From CAYSRJ01 sp964521865 (GTDB lineage: Bacteria > Spirochaetota > B62-G9 > DRHN01), in assembly GCA_964521865.1 (NCBI GenBank), contig CAZFTJ010000005.1, positions 137,237-201,236 of the forward strand: DNA of 64,000 nucleotides. Direction: 5' to 3'. Of this stretch, positions 35,423 through 43,343 are shown piece after piece. Position 1 is the first letter of the stretch; the number at the start of each line of letters is the position of its first letter. The translations under genes were made by a program, and so were the position numbers. The notes beneath the pieces are model-generated. The model had not been told where the DNA came from, made no database searches, and saw nothing but the letters and a program-made list of their open reading frames with translations.

Positions 35423-35569
35423 TTTAAGAGCAGGCGTACAACGGGCTCACGGTGCGAACCTGTTCGAGCATGCATACGCAAACCGGTCCGGGCGCGAAAT
35501 TTACTCCGCACAAAACTCGTGCTGGCCTCCTTTCGCCCGTGGAAATGCTCCAACATGACATCCTCTGAA

Positions 35570-36001
35570 TTACTGTTTCAAAAGGAGCTCGAGCGCCCGC
35601 AGATACCCTTCGGGGCCGAGTCCCTTTATCTGTGCAATACATACGTCACGCACCACGGAGACTTTCCTGAAATCCTCCCTCTTCTCGATATCGGAAAGAT
35701 GCACCTCAACCGCAGGCAGGGGCTGCCCCTTTATCGCATCCCTGAGAGCATAGCTGTAATGCGTGAGCGCTCCCGGGTTGATTATTATACCGCTGTATCC
35801 GCGGTGCACGCAGGCCTGTATACGGTCGATGATCCTTCCCTCGTGATTGGACTGATAGGAGTGAAGCCGGACGCCCCGCCCCCTGGCCTGCTTCTTCAGC
35901 CACTTCAGAAGTTCTTTAAGAGTCATGCTCCCGTACAGTTCCGGCTCTCTCTCACCGAGCATATTCAGATTGGGACCGTTAATAACAAGTATCTTTTTCA
36001 T
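35570..36001 (-). CDS. aroQ: 3-dehydroquinate dehydratase, type II
   Basis: Third step of the shikimate pathway, small type II enzyme, 143 residues, normally a dodecamer. INGPNLNMLGEREPELYG (with the flexible-loop Arg), LHSYQSNHEGRIID, IINPGALTHYSYALRDAI and VEVHLSDIEKREDFR are diagnostic. The ATG at 36001 gives the family N-terminus, though the frame is open further upstream. It converges on aroB. Confidence 0.96.
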   Translation of the reverse strand: MKKILVINGPNLNMLGEREPELYGSMTLKELLKWLKKQARGRGVRLHSYQSNHEGRIIDRIQACVHRGYSGIIINPGALTHYSYALRDAIKGQPLPAVEVHLSDIEKREDFRKVSVVRDVCIAQIKGLGPEGYLRALELLLKQ

Positions 36002-36086
36002 AGCCACAACCGGTACGCACGCAGGACGAAACGGCTCAACACAAAAGCCATCGGGAGCAGCAGCCGATGCACCTGCACAAAGGGCT

Positions 36087-36095
36087 ATTGTAGCA
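36087..36095 (-). promoter_or_regulatory. Extended -10 promoter for aroQ
   Basis: On the minus strand TGCTACAAT (36095-36087) is an extended -10 element; no good -35 is present. Transcription would start about 80 bases before the aroQ ATG. Confidence 0.4.
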
Positions 36096-36185
36096 CAACC
36101 GGTCGAAAAACGACACATAAAAATCCGGGTGTGCGCAAACGCCCGATCGCGAGACCTGAATTTCAATGAATTAAACTATAGGCCA

Positions 36186-36254
36186 GTGAACTTCCAAACT
36201 TAAAAGGTTCAAATCGACACTTGCCTAATGGTTTTTACCTATAGAATGCAATGA
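36186..36254 (+). repeat. Two-copy diverged intergenic repeat, copy B
   Basis: Counterpart of the 34073-34143 element, ending in the same AATGCAATGA. The similarity weakens beyond this point, where copy B becomes AT-rich. Confidence 0.6.
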
Positions 36255-36292
36255 CAGGCAATTTTAACATTGTATAGGCTCACTTATTAATG

Positions 36293-36319
36293 AAATTCTG
36301 GTACAAAAAACCAGAATTT
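36293..36319. other. Perfect 10-bp inverted repeat (AT-rich hairpin)
   Basis: AAATTCTGGT (36293-36302), a 7-base loop, and ACCAGAATTT (36310-36319). It lies downstream of cbiB. The right arm and following bases (ACCAGAATTTAAATAGATAA) nearly repeat at 43251-43270 upstream of mgtE. No T-run follows on either strand, so it is not an obvious terminator. Confidence 0.5.
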
Positions 36320-36389
36320 AAATAGATAAAACCATAAAACCGAAAATAAGGAGCGCCTGTATAAATAAAGGAGTAAAACAGCACGCAGG

Positions 36390-37337
36390 TCAGGCGAAAA
36401 CAAGGGGGAGCCGAAAGAACAGGACGCCTGCGAGATAGAAGCAGAGGGTAATCGCCACAACCCTCCAGTAGAGTGCGCACGCCGTCGGAATCAAATCCGG
36501 TGTAATCTCACGGGAATCCGCGTCGCCCAGTACCGGTTTTTCTCTCACCCGGCCGCCGTAGGACAGGTTCCCGCCGAGTGTAATACCGAGTATTCCAGCA
36601 AACCCGGCCTCGGCGATTCCGCTGTTCGGACTCGGGTGCCTCCTGCCGTATTTGATCATTGTGCTGAAGACCTTTTTCTTGAACCCTGCCGCACAGAGAA
36701 TAAAAAAGAAGTTCAATCTGGCGGGAATGAAATTAAGAATATCGTCCAATCGTGCGCCCGCCTTTCCGAACCTTTCGTACCGGTCGTTCCTGTATCCGAA
36801 CCGGGAATCGACGGTATTGACCGTTTTGTACATATACGCGGATGGAATGCCTCCGAGAATCAGGTAGAAGACCGGTGCGGTAAAACCGTCGACCACATTC
36901 TCGGCAAGCGATTCGACAGCTGCTTTGATTATCTGCGCCTCTGTGAGCTCTCCGGTGTCTCTCCCGACTATTGCGGAAACCTTGTCGCGGGCATCACGAA
37001 TGTCTTCATTCTCAAGGCACCGGTACACTGCTTTTGCCGACCTCACCATGTCGCGGTTGCAGAGCAAAAAGTAAATAAGCGCCATCGCAAGGATATTCAG
37101 AGAAAAGGGAAGTGATAAAAAGGGCTTGACGAGCTCCAGAGACAGGGTGGCTGCAAAAACCGTCGCCAGCGAGAGCAGCAGGAGCAACAGACCGCCGATG
37201 AACTTATTTTTCATCGGGTAGCAAAGTCTTTCGTATACTGAGAGCATGCCGCCGATGAGCCGGACCGGATGAAACCTGACGGCAGGGTCGCCGGCAAAAA
37301 AATCAAGGATAAACGCAGCGACAATAGTGACGATCAA
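36390..37337 (-). CDS. cbiB: Adenosylcobinamide-phosphate synthase (CbiB/CobD)
   Basis: Membrane enzyme attaching aminopropanol (phosphate) to adenosylcobyric acid, 315 residues. The N-terminus FILDFFAGDPAVRFHPVRLIG and the central SIVGRDT-like segment (SAIVGRDTGELTEAQIIKAAVESLAENVVDGFTAP region) are hallmarks, as is NSGIAEAGFAGILGI near the end. Several membrane segments are visible. It is the last gene of the lysA-ddl-cobT-cobS-cbiB run, 89 bases after cobS. Confidence 0.94.
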   Translation of the reverse strand: MIVTIVAAFILDFFAGDPAVRFHPVRLIGGMLSVYERLCYPMKNKFIGGLLLLLLSLATVFAATLSLELVKPFLSLPFSLNILAMALIYFLLCNRDMVRSAKAVYRCLENEDIRDARDKVSAIVGRDTGELTEAQIIKAAVESLAENVVDGFTAPVFYLILGGIPSAYMYKTVNTVDSRFGYRNDRYERFGKAGARLDDILNFIPARLNFFFILCAAGFKKKVFSTMIKYGRRHPSPNSGIAEAGFAGILGITLGGNLSYGGRVREKPVLGDADSREITPDLIPTACALYWRVVAITLCFYLAGVLFFRLPLVFA

Positions 37338-37426
37338 CCTGTCCTCCGGCTTTTATAATCTTTTCGACTGACTGGTTTCTGTTCGGCGCCGCTGTACCGC
37401 CGGGCGTCAGCGCGGCCGGAAATAAT

Positions 37427-38176
37427 CTACCCCTGCACAAAGAGAAAGAATACGAGCACAAATCCCGCAACCTCCATCATCTCAATACCGGCGCCGATGG
37501 TATCGCCGGTAAAGCCGTTGATTTTCTTCCTGCATATCATACCCCAGATCATCCATAACGATAGTATGAGAACCGGAAGAAAAAGTATCATGGCATTGAA
37601 GTATCTGAAGCTGAACAGTTCCATAAGCAGAAATGAAACAATCATGTGCCTCGTCTTTATGGAAGCTGAAAAAGACGAACCCATACCCCTTCCCGCAGGA
37701 GGAAACGCGCTGCAGTACAGCGCAACACCCCCCCTGCTGAGAACCGGAGGGAGGATGAGCAAAGAACGGTGCGCACCGGGTATGTACCGCAGAATCTCAA
37801 ATAAAATCACAATCTTCAACATGTATATGCTGAAGGCGCCGATAAACCCGAGGGCTCCAACCCTCGAATCCTTCATGACTAAAAGAATCTCTTTCTGCTC
37901 CGTTTTCCCCGAGAGGAATCCGTCGAATGTATCTATGATGCCGTCTGCATGCATCCCTCTGGTAGCAACGAGAAGAAAAATGACGATAAAAACTGCAACA
38001 CTGAGGGGGGACATTTCGATAAAGCTTATGCCGAACACGAAACCGCCGAGAAAAGCGCCGACAACGGGGAAAAAAGCGGATGCCGCGCCCGCATCTGCCT
38101 CTACTCTGCCGAGCCCCGGTATCGCGGTCAGAAACCCGAATGCAAACAACAGTCGCTTCACTGCTCTTCGTATCAT
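37427..38176 (-). CDS. cobS: Adenosylcobinamide-GDP ribazoletransferase (cobalamin synthase)
   Basis: Integral membrane enzyme joining adenosylcobinamide-GDP to alpha-ribazole, 249 residues, six or seven hydrophobic segments. The signatures are FGFLTAIPGLG, FFPVVGAFLGG, GMHADGIIDTFDGFLSG (Mg-binding Asp cluster) and MKDSRVGALGF. It lies 28 bases after cobT. With cobT and cbiB it covers nucleotide-loop assembly; cobU/cobY is not in the window. Confidence 0.95.
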   Translation of the reverse strand: MIRRAVKRLLFAFGFLTAIPGLGRVEADAGAASAFFPVVGAFLGGFVFGISFIEMSPLSVAVFIVIFLLVATRGMHADGIIDTFDGFLSGKTEQKEILLVMKDSRVGALGFIGAFSIYMLKIVILFEILRYIPGAHRSLLILPPVLSRGGVALYCSAFPPAGRGMGSSFSASIKTRHMIVSFLLMELFSFRYFNAMILFLPVLILSLWMIWGMICRKKINGFTGDTIGAGIEMMEVAGFVLVFFLFVQG

Positions 38177-38204
38177 AACTCACATACACCCGTGAAATGC
38201 CCAT

Positions 38205-39251
38205 CTAGCCGATTTTACCATCCACCCCTGCCTGATCGAAGGTCGCCATGTCATAGTACAGGGCGAGGGCAGCATCGACAATCTCCATCGCCAGGGCTGC
38301 GCCTGTCCCCTCCCCGAGCCTCAGCCCCAGGTCCAGAATCGGTTCTTTTCCGAGGAATTCGGTAAAAAACCCATGCCCCTTTTCCGCAGACCGGTGCGAC
38401 AGCAGTATATAATCTCGAATGCTCGGACAGAGAGCGCACGCTATCATGGCGCCGACGGTCGAAATATATCCGTCGACAACGGCAGGCTTTTTCTTTAGAG
38501 CCGCCCCTATGACCAGACCGGCGATCCCGCCTATCTCAAAACCGCCGACCCCGGCGAGCACACCCACCGGGTCGGACGGATCCGGCCTATTCCTATCGAT
38601 TCCCTTCTGTATGAGATCGATTTTTTTGTTCAGTGTATCGTCCGTAATACCCGTACCCCGCCCCGTTATATCACGCACCTCTCTTCCGGTCAGTACGACC
38701 GCAACCGCTGCCGAAGCTGTGGTGTTCCCGATTCCCATTTCTCCGGTACCCAGGATATCGAACTCACGCTCGAGGGCAAGCTCTATGCCGGTTACTATCG
38801 ATGCGATTGCCTGCTCCCGGCTCATTGCCGGGCCGTGTATAAAGCTCATGGTGCCGTAATCAATTTTTCGTGCGATGAAACCGGTAAAATCAAGGTCGGA
38901 GGCGACGCCCATGTCCACCACCACCACGTCGCATCCCGCGTGACGGGCAAGAACATTGACGCCCGCGCCCCCGTTGACGAAATTCAGCACCATCTGCGCC
39001 GTGACACTCTGTGGATAGGCCGAAACACCCTCGCCAGCGATGCCGTGGTCGGCGGCGAGCGTGAATATGACCCTTTTGTCGCACACCGGCCTGTCTGTAC
39101 GCTGTATTGCTGAAATCTCTTTGACGATCTCCTCAAGCCGTCCCAGGCTGCCCTGCGGTTTGGTCTGGCTGTCCAGGCGCTTCTGCACGGCCCGAACCAC
39201 ATCCCGATCCACCGCTTTCACCCGGTCACAGTACTTTTTCAGTTCGTTCAT
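38205..39251 (-). CDS. cobT: Nicotinate-nucleotide--dimethylbenzimidazole phosphoribosyltransferase
   Basis: Makes alpha-ribazole phosphate for the lower ligand of cobalamin, 348 residues. LDSQTKPQGSLGRLEE at the N-terminus, TLAADHGIAGEGVSAYPQ, FVNGGAGVNVLAR, GEMGIGNTTASAAV and the catalytic-Glu region LRLGEGTGAALAM are all present. The ATG overlaps the ddl stop by four bases (ATGA), so translation of the two is coupled. Confidence 0.96.
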   Translation of the reverse strand: MNELKKYCDRVKAVDRDVVRAVQKRLDSQTKPQGSLGRLEEIVKEISAIQRTDRPVCDKRVIFTLAADHGIAGEGVSAYPQSVTAQMVLNFVNGGAGVNVLARHAGCDVVVVDMGVASDLDFTGFIARKIDYGTMSFIHGPAMSREQAIASIVTGIELALEREFDILGTGEMGIGNTTASAAVAVVLTGREVRDITGRGTGITDDTLNKKIDLIQKGIDRNRPDPSDPVGVLAGVGGFEIGGIAGLVIGAALKKKPAVVDGYISTVGAMIACALCPSIRDYILLSHRSAEKGHGFFTEFLGKEPILDLGLRLGEGTGAALAMEIVDAALALYYDMATFDQAGVDGKIG

Positions 39252-40354
39252 TGTCTCTTCCGTGTTTCCTCCAGCTCTTTTTCTTTTTTAAACCTCTCCA
39301 GCCCGAGGACAATGAGCCTGTCGACAAGCTCGCATACACTCAATCCGCTTGCCTCCCAGAGTTTCGGGTACATGCTGATGCTCGTAAACCCGGGCAGTGT
39401 GTTGATCTCGTTCACCAGTACCTCTCCGGTGTCTGCACGAATAAAAAAATCAACCCGCGCCATTCCGTCGCAGCAGAGCACCCGGAATGTCCGTACCGCA
39501 AGATCTTTCACCTTTACCTGCGTCTCTTTATCCAGGTCTGCCGGAACAATCAGCCGTGCCTCATCGTCCCGAACGTACTTTGCATCGTAGGAGTAAAACC
39601 CGTGCCGCGTCACAATCTCACCCGGTATGGATGTCTTCACATCACCGCCGCTTCCGAGAACCGAGCATTCGATCTCTCTCCCATCGATACACTCCTCGAT
39701 GATAATTTTGAGGTCGAAACAAAATGCCGCGTCGACTGCGGATTCGAAAGACGCAGCATCATCGGCCCTGCTGATCCCGACCGAGGAACCGAGGCGTGCA
39801 GGTTTGACGAACATCGGCGAACCGACCGCGCGCAGCGCGTCCTCATACCGGATATCGCCACGCGATTCGACGGTATACACGACAAAGCGGGGCTCAGGCA
39901 CGCCTGCTTCACGCAAAAGCCGTTTCATTACATCCTTGTCCATCCCTACAGCCGAGCCGGTGACTCCTGCGCCGACGAACGGGATGCCCAAAAGTTTAAG
40001 CATGCCCTGTACCGTTCCGTCCTCGCCGTTCGGACCGTGCAGCGCGGGAAACACGACGTCCGCCTCTGCAACCGTATCGAAGGTGATGGCATCGACAACG
40101 CATGCTTTTCCGTCTTTCGACTGCAGAAATACCTCTTTCCACTTCTGTTCCGGTAATGAAGCGGCATTCACCGGCGGCCGTTTCACCCTGTCGATGTCGG
40201 AAACCAAAAACCAGTCCCCGCTCCGTGAGATATAGACCGCACATACATCGTACTTTTTCGGTATTGCAGAAACGATATTTCCCGCCGACTGTATCGACAC
40301 TTCGTGTTCCGCCGACTTTCCTCCATAGATAAGCATGACAACGGTTTTTTTCAC
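39248..40354 (-). CDS. ddl: D-alanine--D-alanine ligase
   Basis: ATP-grasp ligase making D-Ala-D-Ala for peptidoglycan, 368 residues. IYGGKSAEHEVSIQSA is the N-terminal signature. VFPALHGPNGEDGTVQGML, FVKPARLGSSVGISRA and EINTLPGFTSISMYPKLWEASG (ligand and D-Ala sites) follow. I favour GTG 40354 with AGGTGA upstream; an ATG at 40375 overlapping the lysA stop (TAATG) is the alternative. It lies between lysA and cobT in one operon. Confidence 0.95.
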   Translation of the reverse strand: MKKTVVMLIYGGKSAEHEVSIQSAGNIVSAIPKKYDVCAVYISRSGDWFLVSDIDRVKRPPVNAASLPEQKWKEVFLQSKDGKACVVDAITFDTVAEADVVFPALHGPNGEDGTVQGMLKLLGIPFVGAGVTGSAVGMDKDVMKRLLREAGVPEPRFVVYTVESRGDIRYEDALRAVGSPMFVKPARLGSSVGISRADDAASFESAVDAAFCFDLKIIIEECIDGREIECSVLGSGGDVKTSIPGEIVTRHGFYSYDAKYVRDDEARLIVPADLDKETQVKVKDLAVRTFRVLCCDGMARVDFFIRADTGEVLVNEINTLPGFTSISMYPKLWEASGLSVCELVDRLIVLGLERFKKEKELEETRKRQ

Positions 40355-40374
40355 GACAGTACAATCACCTCGCA

Positions 40375-41619
40375 TTAAAGGTCTTGCGCCGTTTGAAAAA
40401 TATCCTCAATTGTTTCACGGCGCCGAATGAGCCGTGCGTTCCCGTCCCGTACGAGGACTTCGGCTGGTCTTGGACGGGATATGTAGTTCGAAGACATCGA
40501 AAAACCATACGCTCCGGCGGTACATATGCACACGATATCACCCTCACTGAAGGCCGGAAGCTCTCTGTCGACAATTCCGTTAGCATTCCTTGTAAACGTG
40601 TCGCCGGATTCGCAGATGTTGCCGGCGATCGTCTGGCCGACGGCGTCTCCTGCAACATGAGTACCGTTGATGATTTTGTGATAGCTTCCGTACATCGCGG
40701 GCCGCACGAGATGGTTGAATCCGGTGTCGACTCCGACAAAGCGGTGCTTTTCACCCTGCTTGACTGCGGTCACCGTTGCGAGCAGATACCCGCACTCCGC
40801 AACAATGTATCTCCCGGGTTCTATAACGAGTTTCAGCCTCCTCCCGTAGAGGTCGCAGAATTTTTCAAACTCGTCGGAAATTTTTTGTCCGAGCACCCCG
40901 ATATCGATTCTCCTCTCATCCTCCCTGTAGGAAACGCCGATTCCGCCGCCGAAATCAATGAATGAGAGGTCGTCGAACTCACCGGCGGTTTCGAGCAGTA
41001 CATCCATGGCTTCTATGAACTTATCGGGCTGGAGGATGCCCGAACCGATGTGTTGATGGATGCCGGTTATCTTCAGGCCGTATTTTTCAGCCGTTTGTTT
41101 GATCTCATCCACCCGTGCGTGGTGAATGCCGAACTTGCTTTCCGGACCGCCGGTAATAACGTGGTTGTGGTGGCCTGCGCCGACATTCGGATTGATGCGC
41201 ACGCATACCTCGCTTCCCGGATATTTCTCGCCCATGAGTCGAAGCTGAGCCAGCGAATCTATATTGACGAGCACACCGCGGGATCGGGCGAACTCCATAT
41301 CCTGAGCGGTGGCGTTGCTCACCGTGAAGAGAATATCCCCCGGATCGAAACCTGCGGCAAGGGCGGCATGAATCTCTCCCGGAGAAACCGCATCGATCCC
41401 CAGCCCTTCAGCCCGGAGTATCTTCATGATCTCAATATTGGTATTCGCCTTGCAGGCATATTTCACCTCCCTGTCGGGATATGGTATTGCGGAGAGCAGC
41501 TCTCTCGCGCGCATTCGAAGTATATCTTCCTCGTATACGTACAGAGGGCTCTGAAAGGTCTCCACCAGCCGGCCCACCTCAACTCCCCCGAGAACAAGCG
41601 TATTGTCACGTACCTCCAT
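40375..41619 (-). CDS. lysA: Diaminopimelate decarboxylase
   Basis: PLP enzyme converting meso-DAP to lysine, 414 residues, alanine-racemase fold. KYACKANTN carries the PLP lysine, HQHIGSGI and the glycine-rich SFIDFGGGIGVSY bind phosphate, EPGRYIVAECG follows, and CESGDTFTRN holds the active-site cysteine from the partner subunit. ATG 41619 has GGGGAAAAGGG in front; the frame is open further upstream. It is the first gene of the run into ddl and the cobalamin genes. Confidence 0.95.
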   Translation of the reverse strand: MEVRDNTLVLGGVEVGRLVETFQSPLYVYEEDILRMRARELLSAIPYPDREVKYACKANTNIEIMKILRAEGLGIDAVSPGEIHAALAAGFDPGDILFTVSNATAQDMEFARSRGVLVNIDSLAQLRLMGEKYPGSEVCVRINPNVGAGHHNHVITGGPESKFGIHHARVDEIKQTAEKYGLKITGIHQHIGSGILQPDKFIEAMDVLLETAGEFDDLSFIDFGGGIGVSYREDERRIDIGVLGQKISDEFEKFCDLYGRRLKLVIEPGRYIVAECGYLLATVTAVKQGEKHRFVGVDTGFNHLVRPAMYGSYHKIINGTHVAGDAVGQTIAGNICESGDTFTRNANGIVDRELPAFSEGDIVCICTAGAYGFSMSSNYISRPRPAEVLVRDGNARLIRRRETIEDIFQTAQDL

Positions 41620-41920
41620 CCCTTTTCCCCGTAATGGTGTGGTATTGTGTTTCATCCGCGGGTATCGGCACCGGTTATCCCTCAACGGTACACACGCGGT
41701 GCATGCGGAAAACATTTTCAAAAAAATTAGAAACAAATGTATGCATGAAACATTCATTTGTCCATGAAAACTTCACAGGACAAATCGGAACGGTTGTATT
41801 CAGACACAGCTCAATAGACGGCGGGTATTTTACGCGAAATTGATTGACAGGAACGGCGATGTCTTAGATTATACTGAAAAGCGTAAAAATGCAAATAGCA
41901 ACAGACCGGCCGTAAAAAGA
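41620..41920. other. 300-bp divergent regulatory gap between lysA and the NUDIX gene
   Basis: It contains an inverted repeat ACAAATG (41733-41739) / CATTTGT (41755-41761) and the NUDIX promoter at 41844-41872. No lysine riboswitch was recognised. No coding sequence is convincing. Confidence 0.45.
41844..41872 (+). promoter_or_regulatory. Promoter for the NUDIX gene
   Basis: TTGACA (41844-41849), a 17-base spacer and GATTAT (41867-41872), about 40 bases before the NUDIX ATG. Confidence 0.5.
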
Positions 41921-42349
41921 ATGGATAGAAGAACCTATCCCGAACGTCCCATTCCAGGTGTCGGAGCCGTGGTATTCAGAGACGATCGGGTGCTTCTCAT
42001 CAAACGGGGTACCCCTCCGATGCAAAACACCTGGTCCCTCCCCGGGGGTGCAGTGCATCCGGGAGAAGATCTCAAGCACGCCGTTAAACGGGAAATTCGC
42101 GAGGAGTGCGGGATCGAAATCGAAGTCTTCGACCTCATAACGCTTTTCGAATACATCGAACGGGATGAAGCAGGCTCCGCTGTATACCACTACGTTGTTT
42201 TCGATTTTGCCGCGGAGTATAGGGGAGGGTTTCTCAGGCATTCTGCGGACGCGCATGACGCGCGCTGGGTGCCGGTTGACCGGCTCGAGGAGTATACGCT
42301 CACCGACGCGGTTCGAAAGGCAATAGCCGGAGGCCTGAGATTTCGCTGA
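41921..42349 (+). CDS. NUDIX hydrolase
   Basis: 142-residue NUDIX pyrophosphohydrolase. The Nudix box reads GGAVHPGEDLKHAVKREIREECGI, fitting GX5EX7REUXEEXGU. VFRDDRVLLIKRGTPPMQNTWSLPGG is the preceding strand pair. Substrate unknown; the YHYVVFDFAAEYRGG segment is like ADP-ribose or nucleotide-sugar members but is not decisive. The ATG at 41921 is chosen because it begins the fold. Its ribosome-binding site is weak. Confidence 0.9.
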   Translation: MDRRTYPERPIPGVGAVVFRDDRVLLIKRGTPPMQNTWSLPGGAVHPGEDLKHAVKREIREECGIEIEVFDLITLFEYIERDEAGSAVYHYVVFDFAAEYRGGFLRHSADAHDARWVPVDRLEEYTLTDAVRKAIAGGLRFR

Positions 42350-42498
42350 GAGACATCGTTCGTCTTTCCGATCGGCGGCTTTTGCCCGTACGTTCGATAA
42401 AGGGCGTCTCTTTTTAAAACAATCGAATTGCGCCGTTTCGGAAGCACGAATGCACAGGGCACCGGACGAAAGTCGGATACAATGCATCGAACGGAATT

Positions 42499-43152
42499 TT
42501 ATCTGCTCTGTTTCACCCCGACCCTGTCGCACATATCTTGCAAGCGGCATTTCGAACAGAACGGCGATACAGGGGTGCACAGGTTCTGGCCGTACGTTAC
42601 AAGGAGATCGTTTATCTCGATCCAGTAGGCTTCCGGCAGCTTTTCCCGCAGGGCAAACTCGGTTTTTTCAGGCGTCTTCGTGCACACGTACCCGAGCCTG
42701 TTCATAATTCGGTGTACATGGGTGTCGACGCAGATTCCCGGCTTTGCGTACGCCAGTGTCAGTACGAGGTTGGCGGTCTTCCTCCCCACACCGGGCAGGG
42801 CCAACAGCTCGTCAAGGTTGTCTGGAACCTGTCCCTGGTACTCTGTGCACAGTATGCTGCTGATCATCATGATGTTCCCGGCTTTGACGCGGTAGAATCC
42901 CGCCGGGTAGATCGTTTTTCCAATCTCCTCTATCGACAGGCCCAGCATCTTTGCAGGCGTGTCCGCTTTTTTAAAAAGTCTCTCAGATGCCGTCCGCGTC
43001 ACCTCATCCTTGGTGCGCAGCGATATCACCGTGGAAATCAGAACCCGGTACGGGTCTCGCGCCTTTGCAACCTTTGTAACGATCGGCTCCTCCCAGCGGG
43101 TGTACTCTTCTCTGAGGATCTCCACAACCCTGTGTATATCGCTGTCTTTCAT
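42499..43152 (-). CDS. nth: Endonuclease III
   Basis: DNA glycosylase/AP lyase for oxidised pyrimidines, 217 residues. The helix-hairpin-helix LPGVGRKTANLVL contains the catalytic lysine, CVDTHVHRI the catalytic aspartate, and the C-terminal C-x6-C-x2-C-x5-C (CTPVSPFCSKCRLQDMC) the 4Fe-4S cluster. No close functional partner is adjacent. Confidence 0.96.
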   Translation of the reverse strand: MKDSDIHRVVEILREEYTRWEEPIVTKVAKARDPYRVLISTVISLRTKDEVTRTASERLFKKADTPAKMLGLSIEEIGKTIYPAGFYRVKAGNIMMISSILCTEYQGQVPDNLDELLALPGVGRKTANLVLTLAYAKPGICVDTHVHRIMNRLGYVCTKTPEKTEFALREKLPEAYWIEINDLLVTYGQNLCTPVSPFCSKCRLQDMCDRVGVKQSR

Positions 43153-43213
43153 ACGGATTCCGGCTCTCCACGTATAGGGTCTGAAACATTCGGGCGCTTT
43201 TCGTCCCCACAGA

Positions 43214-43270
43214 GCCGCCTGCCGGCGGCACTATACAGGGTACACAATAAACCGGAATTTATATAGATAA
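43214..43270. repeat. Short palindrome and AT-rich mini-repeat upstream of mgtE
   Basis: GCCGCC (43214-43219) and GGCGGC (43224-43229) form a small hairpin of the dispersed family. ACCGGAATTTATATAGATAA (43251-43270) differs at two positions from 36310-36329 downstream of cbiB. Confidence 0.45.
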
Positions 43271-43343
43271 AAGTTGCCTGTGTTAGTACATTTTTTTCGA
43301 TAAACGTGCACACAAAACAGATGTACGGGGAGGAGGTGCGGCA

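Larger units (their letters stand above)
36002..36389. other. 388-bp non-coding gap between aroQ and cbiB
   Basis: This gap holds the aroQ promoter region, repeat copy B and a 10-base-pair AT-rich hairpin, each listed separately. The part nearest aroQ is open in the aroQ frame but lacks coding character. I see no cobalamin riboswitch and no RNA gene. Confidence 0.5.

Noticed and set aside
36293..36319. The perfect hairpin as an intrinsic terminator of the cbiB operon
   Set aside because: The stem is AT-rich and no T-run follows on the minus strand; kept only as an unexplained inverted repeat.
36002..41920. Cobalamin or lysine riboswitch for the lysA-ddl-cob run
   Set aside because: Neither the B12-box nor lysine-riboswitch core was recognised in the gap upstream of lysA or between the cob genes.
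43153..43343. M-box or other Mg riboswitch upstream of mgtE
   Set aside because: The 190-base leader shows only a small hairpin and an AT-rich repeat, not the M-box core.
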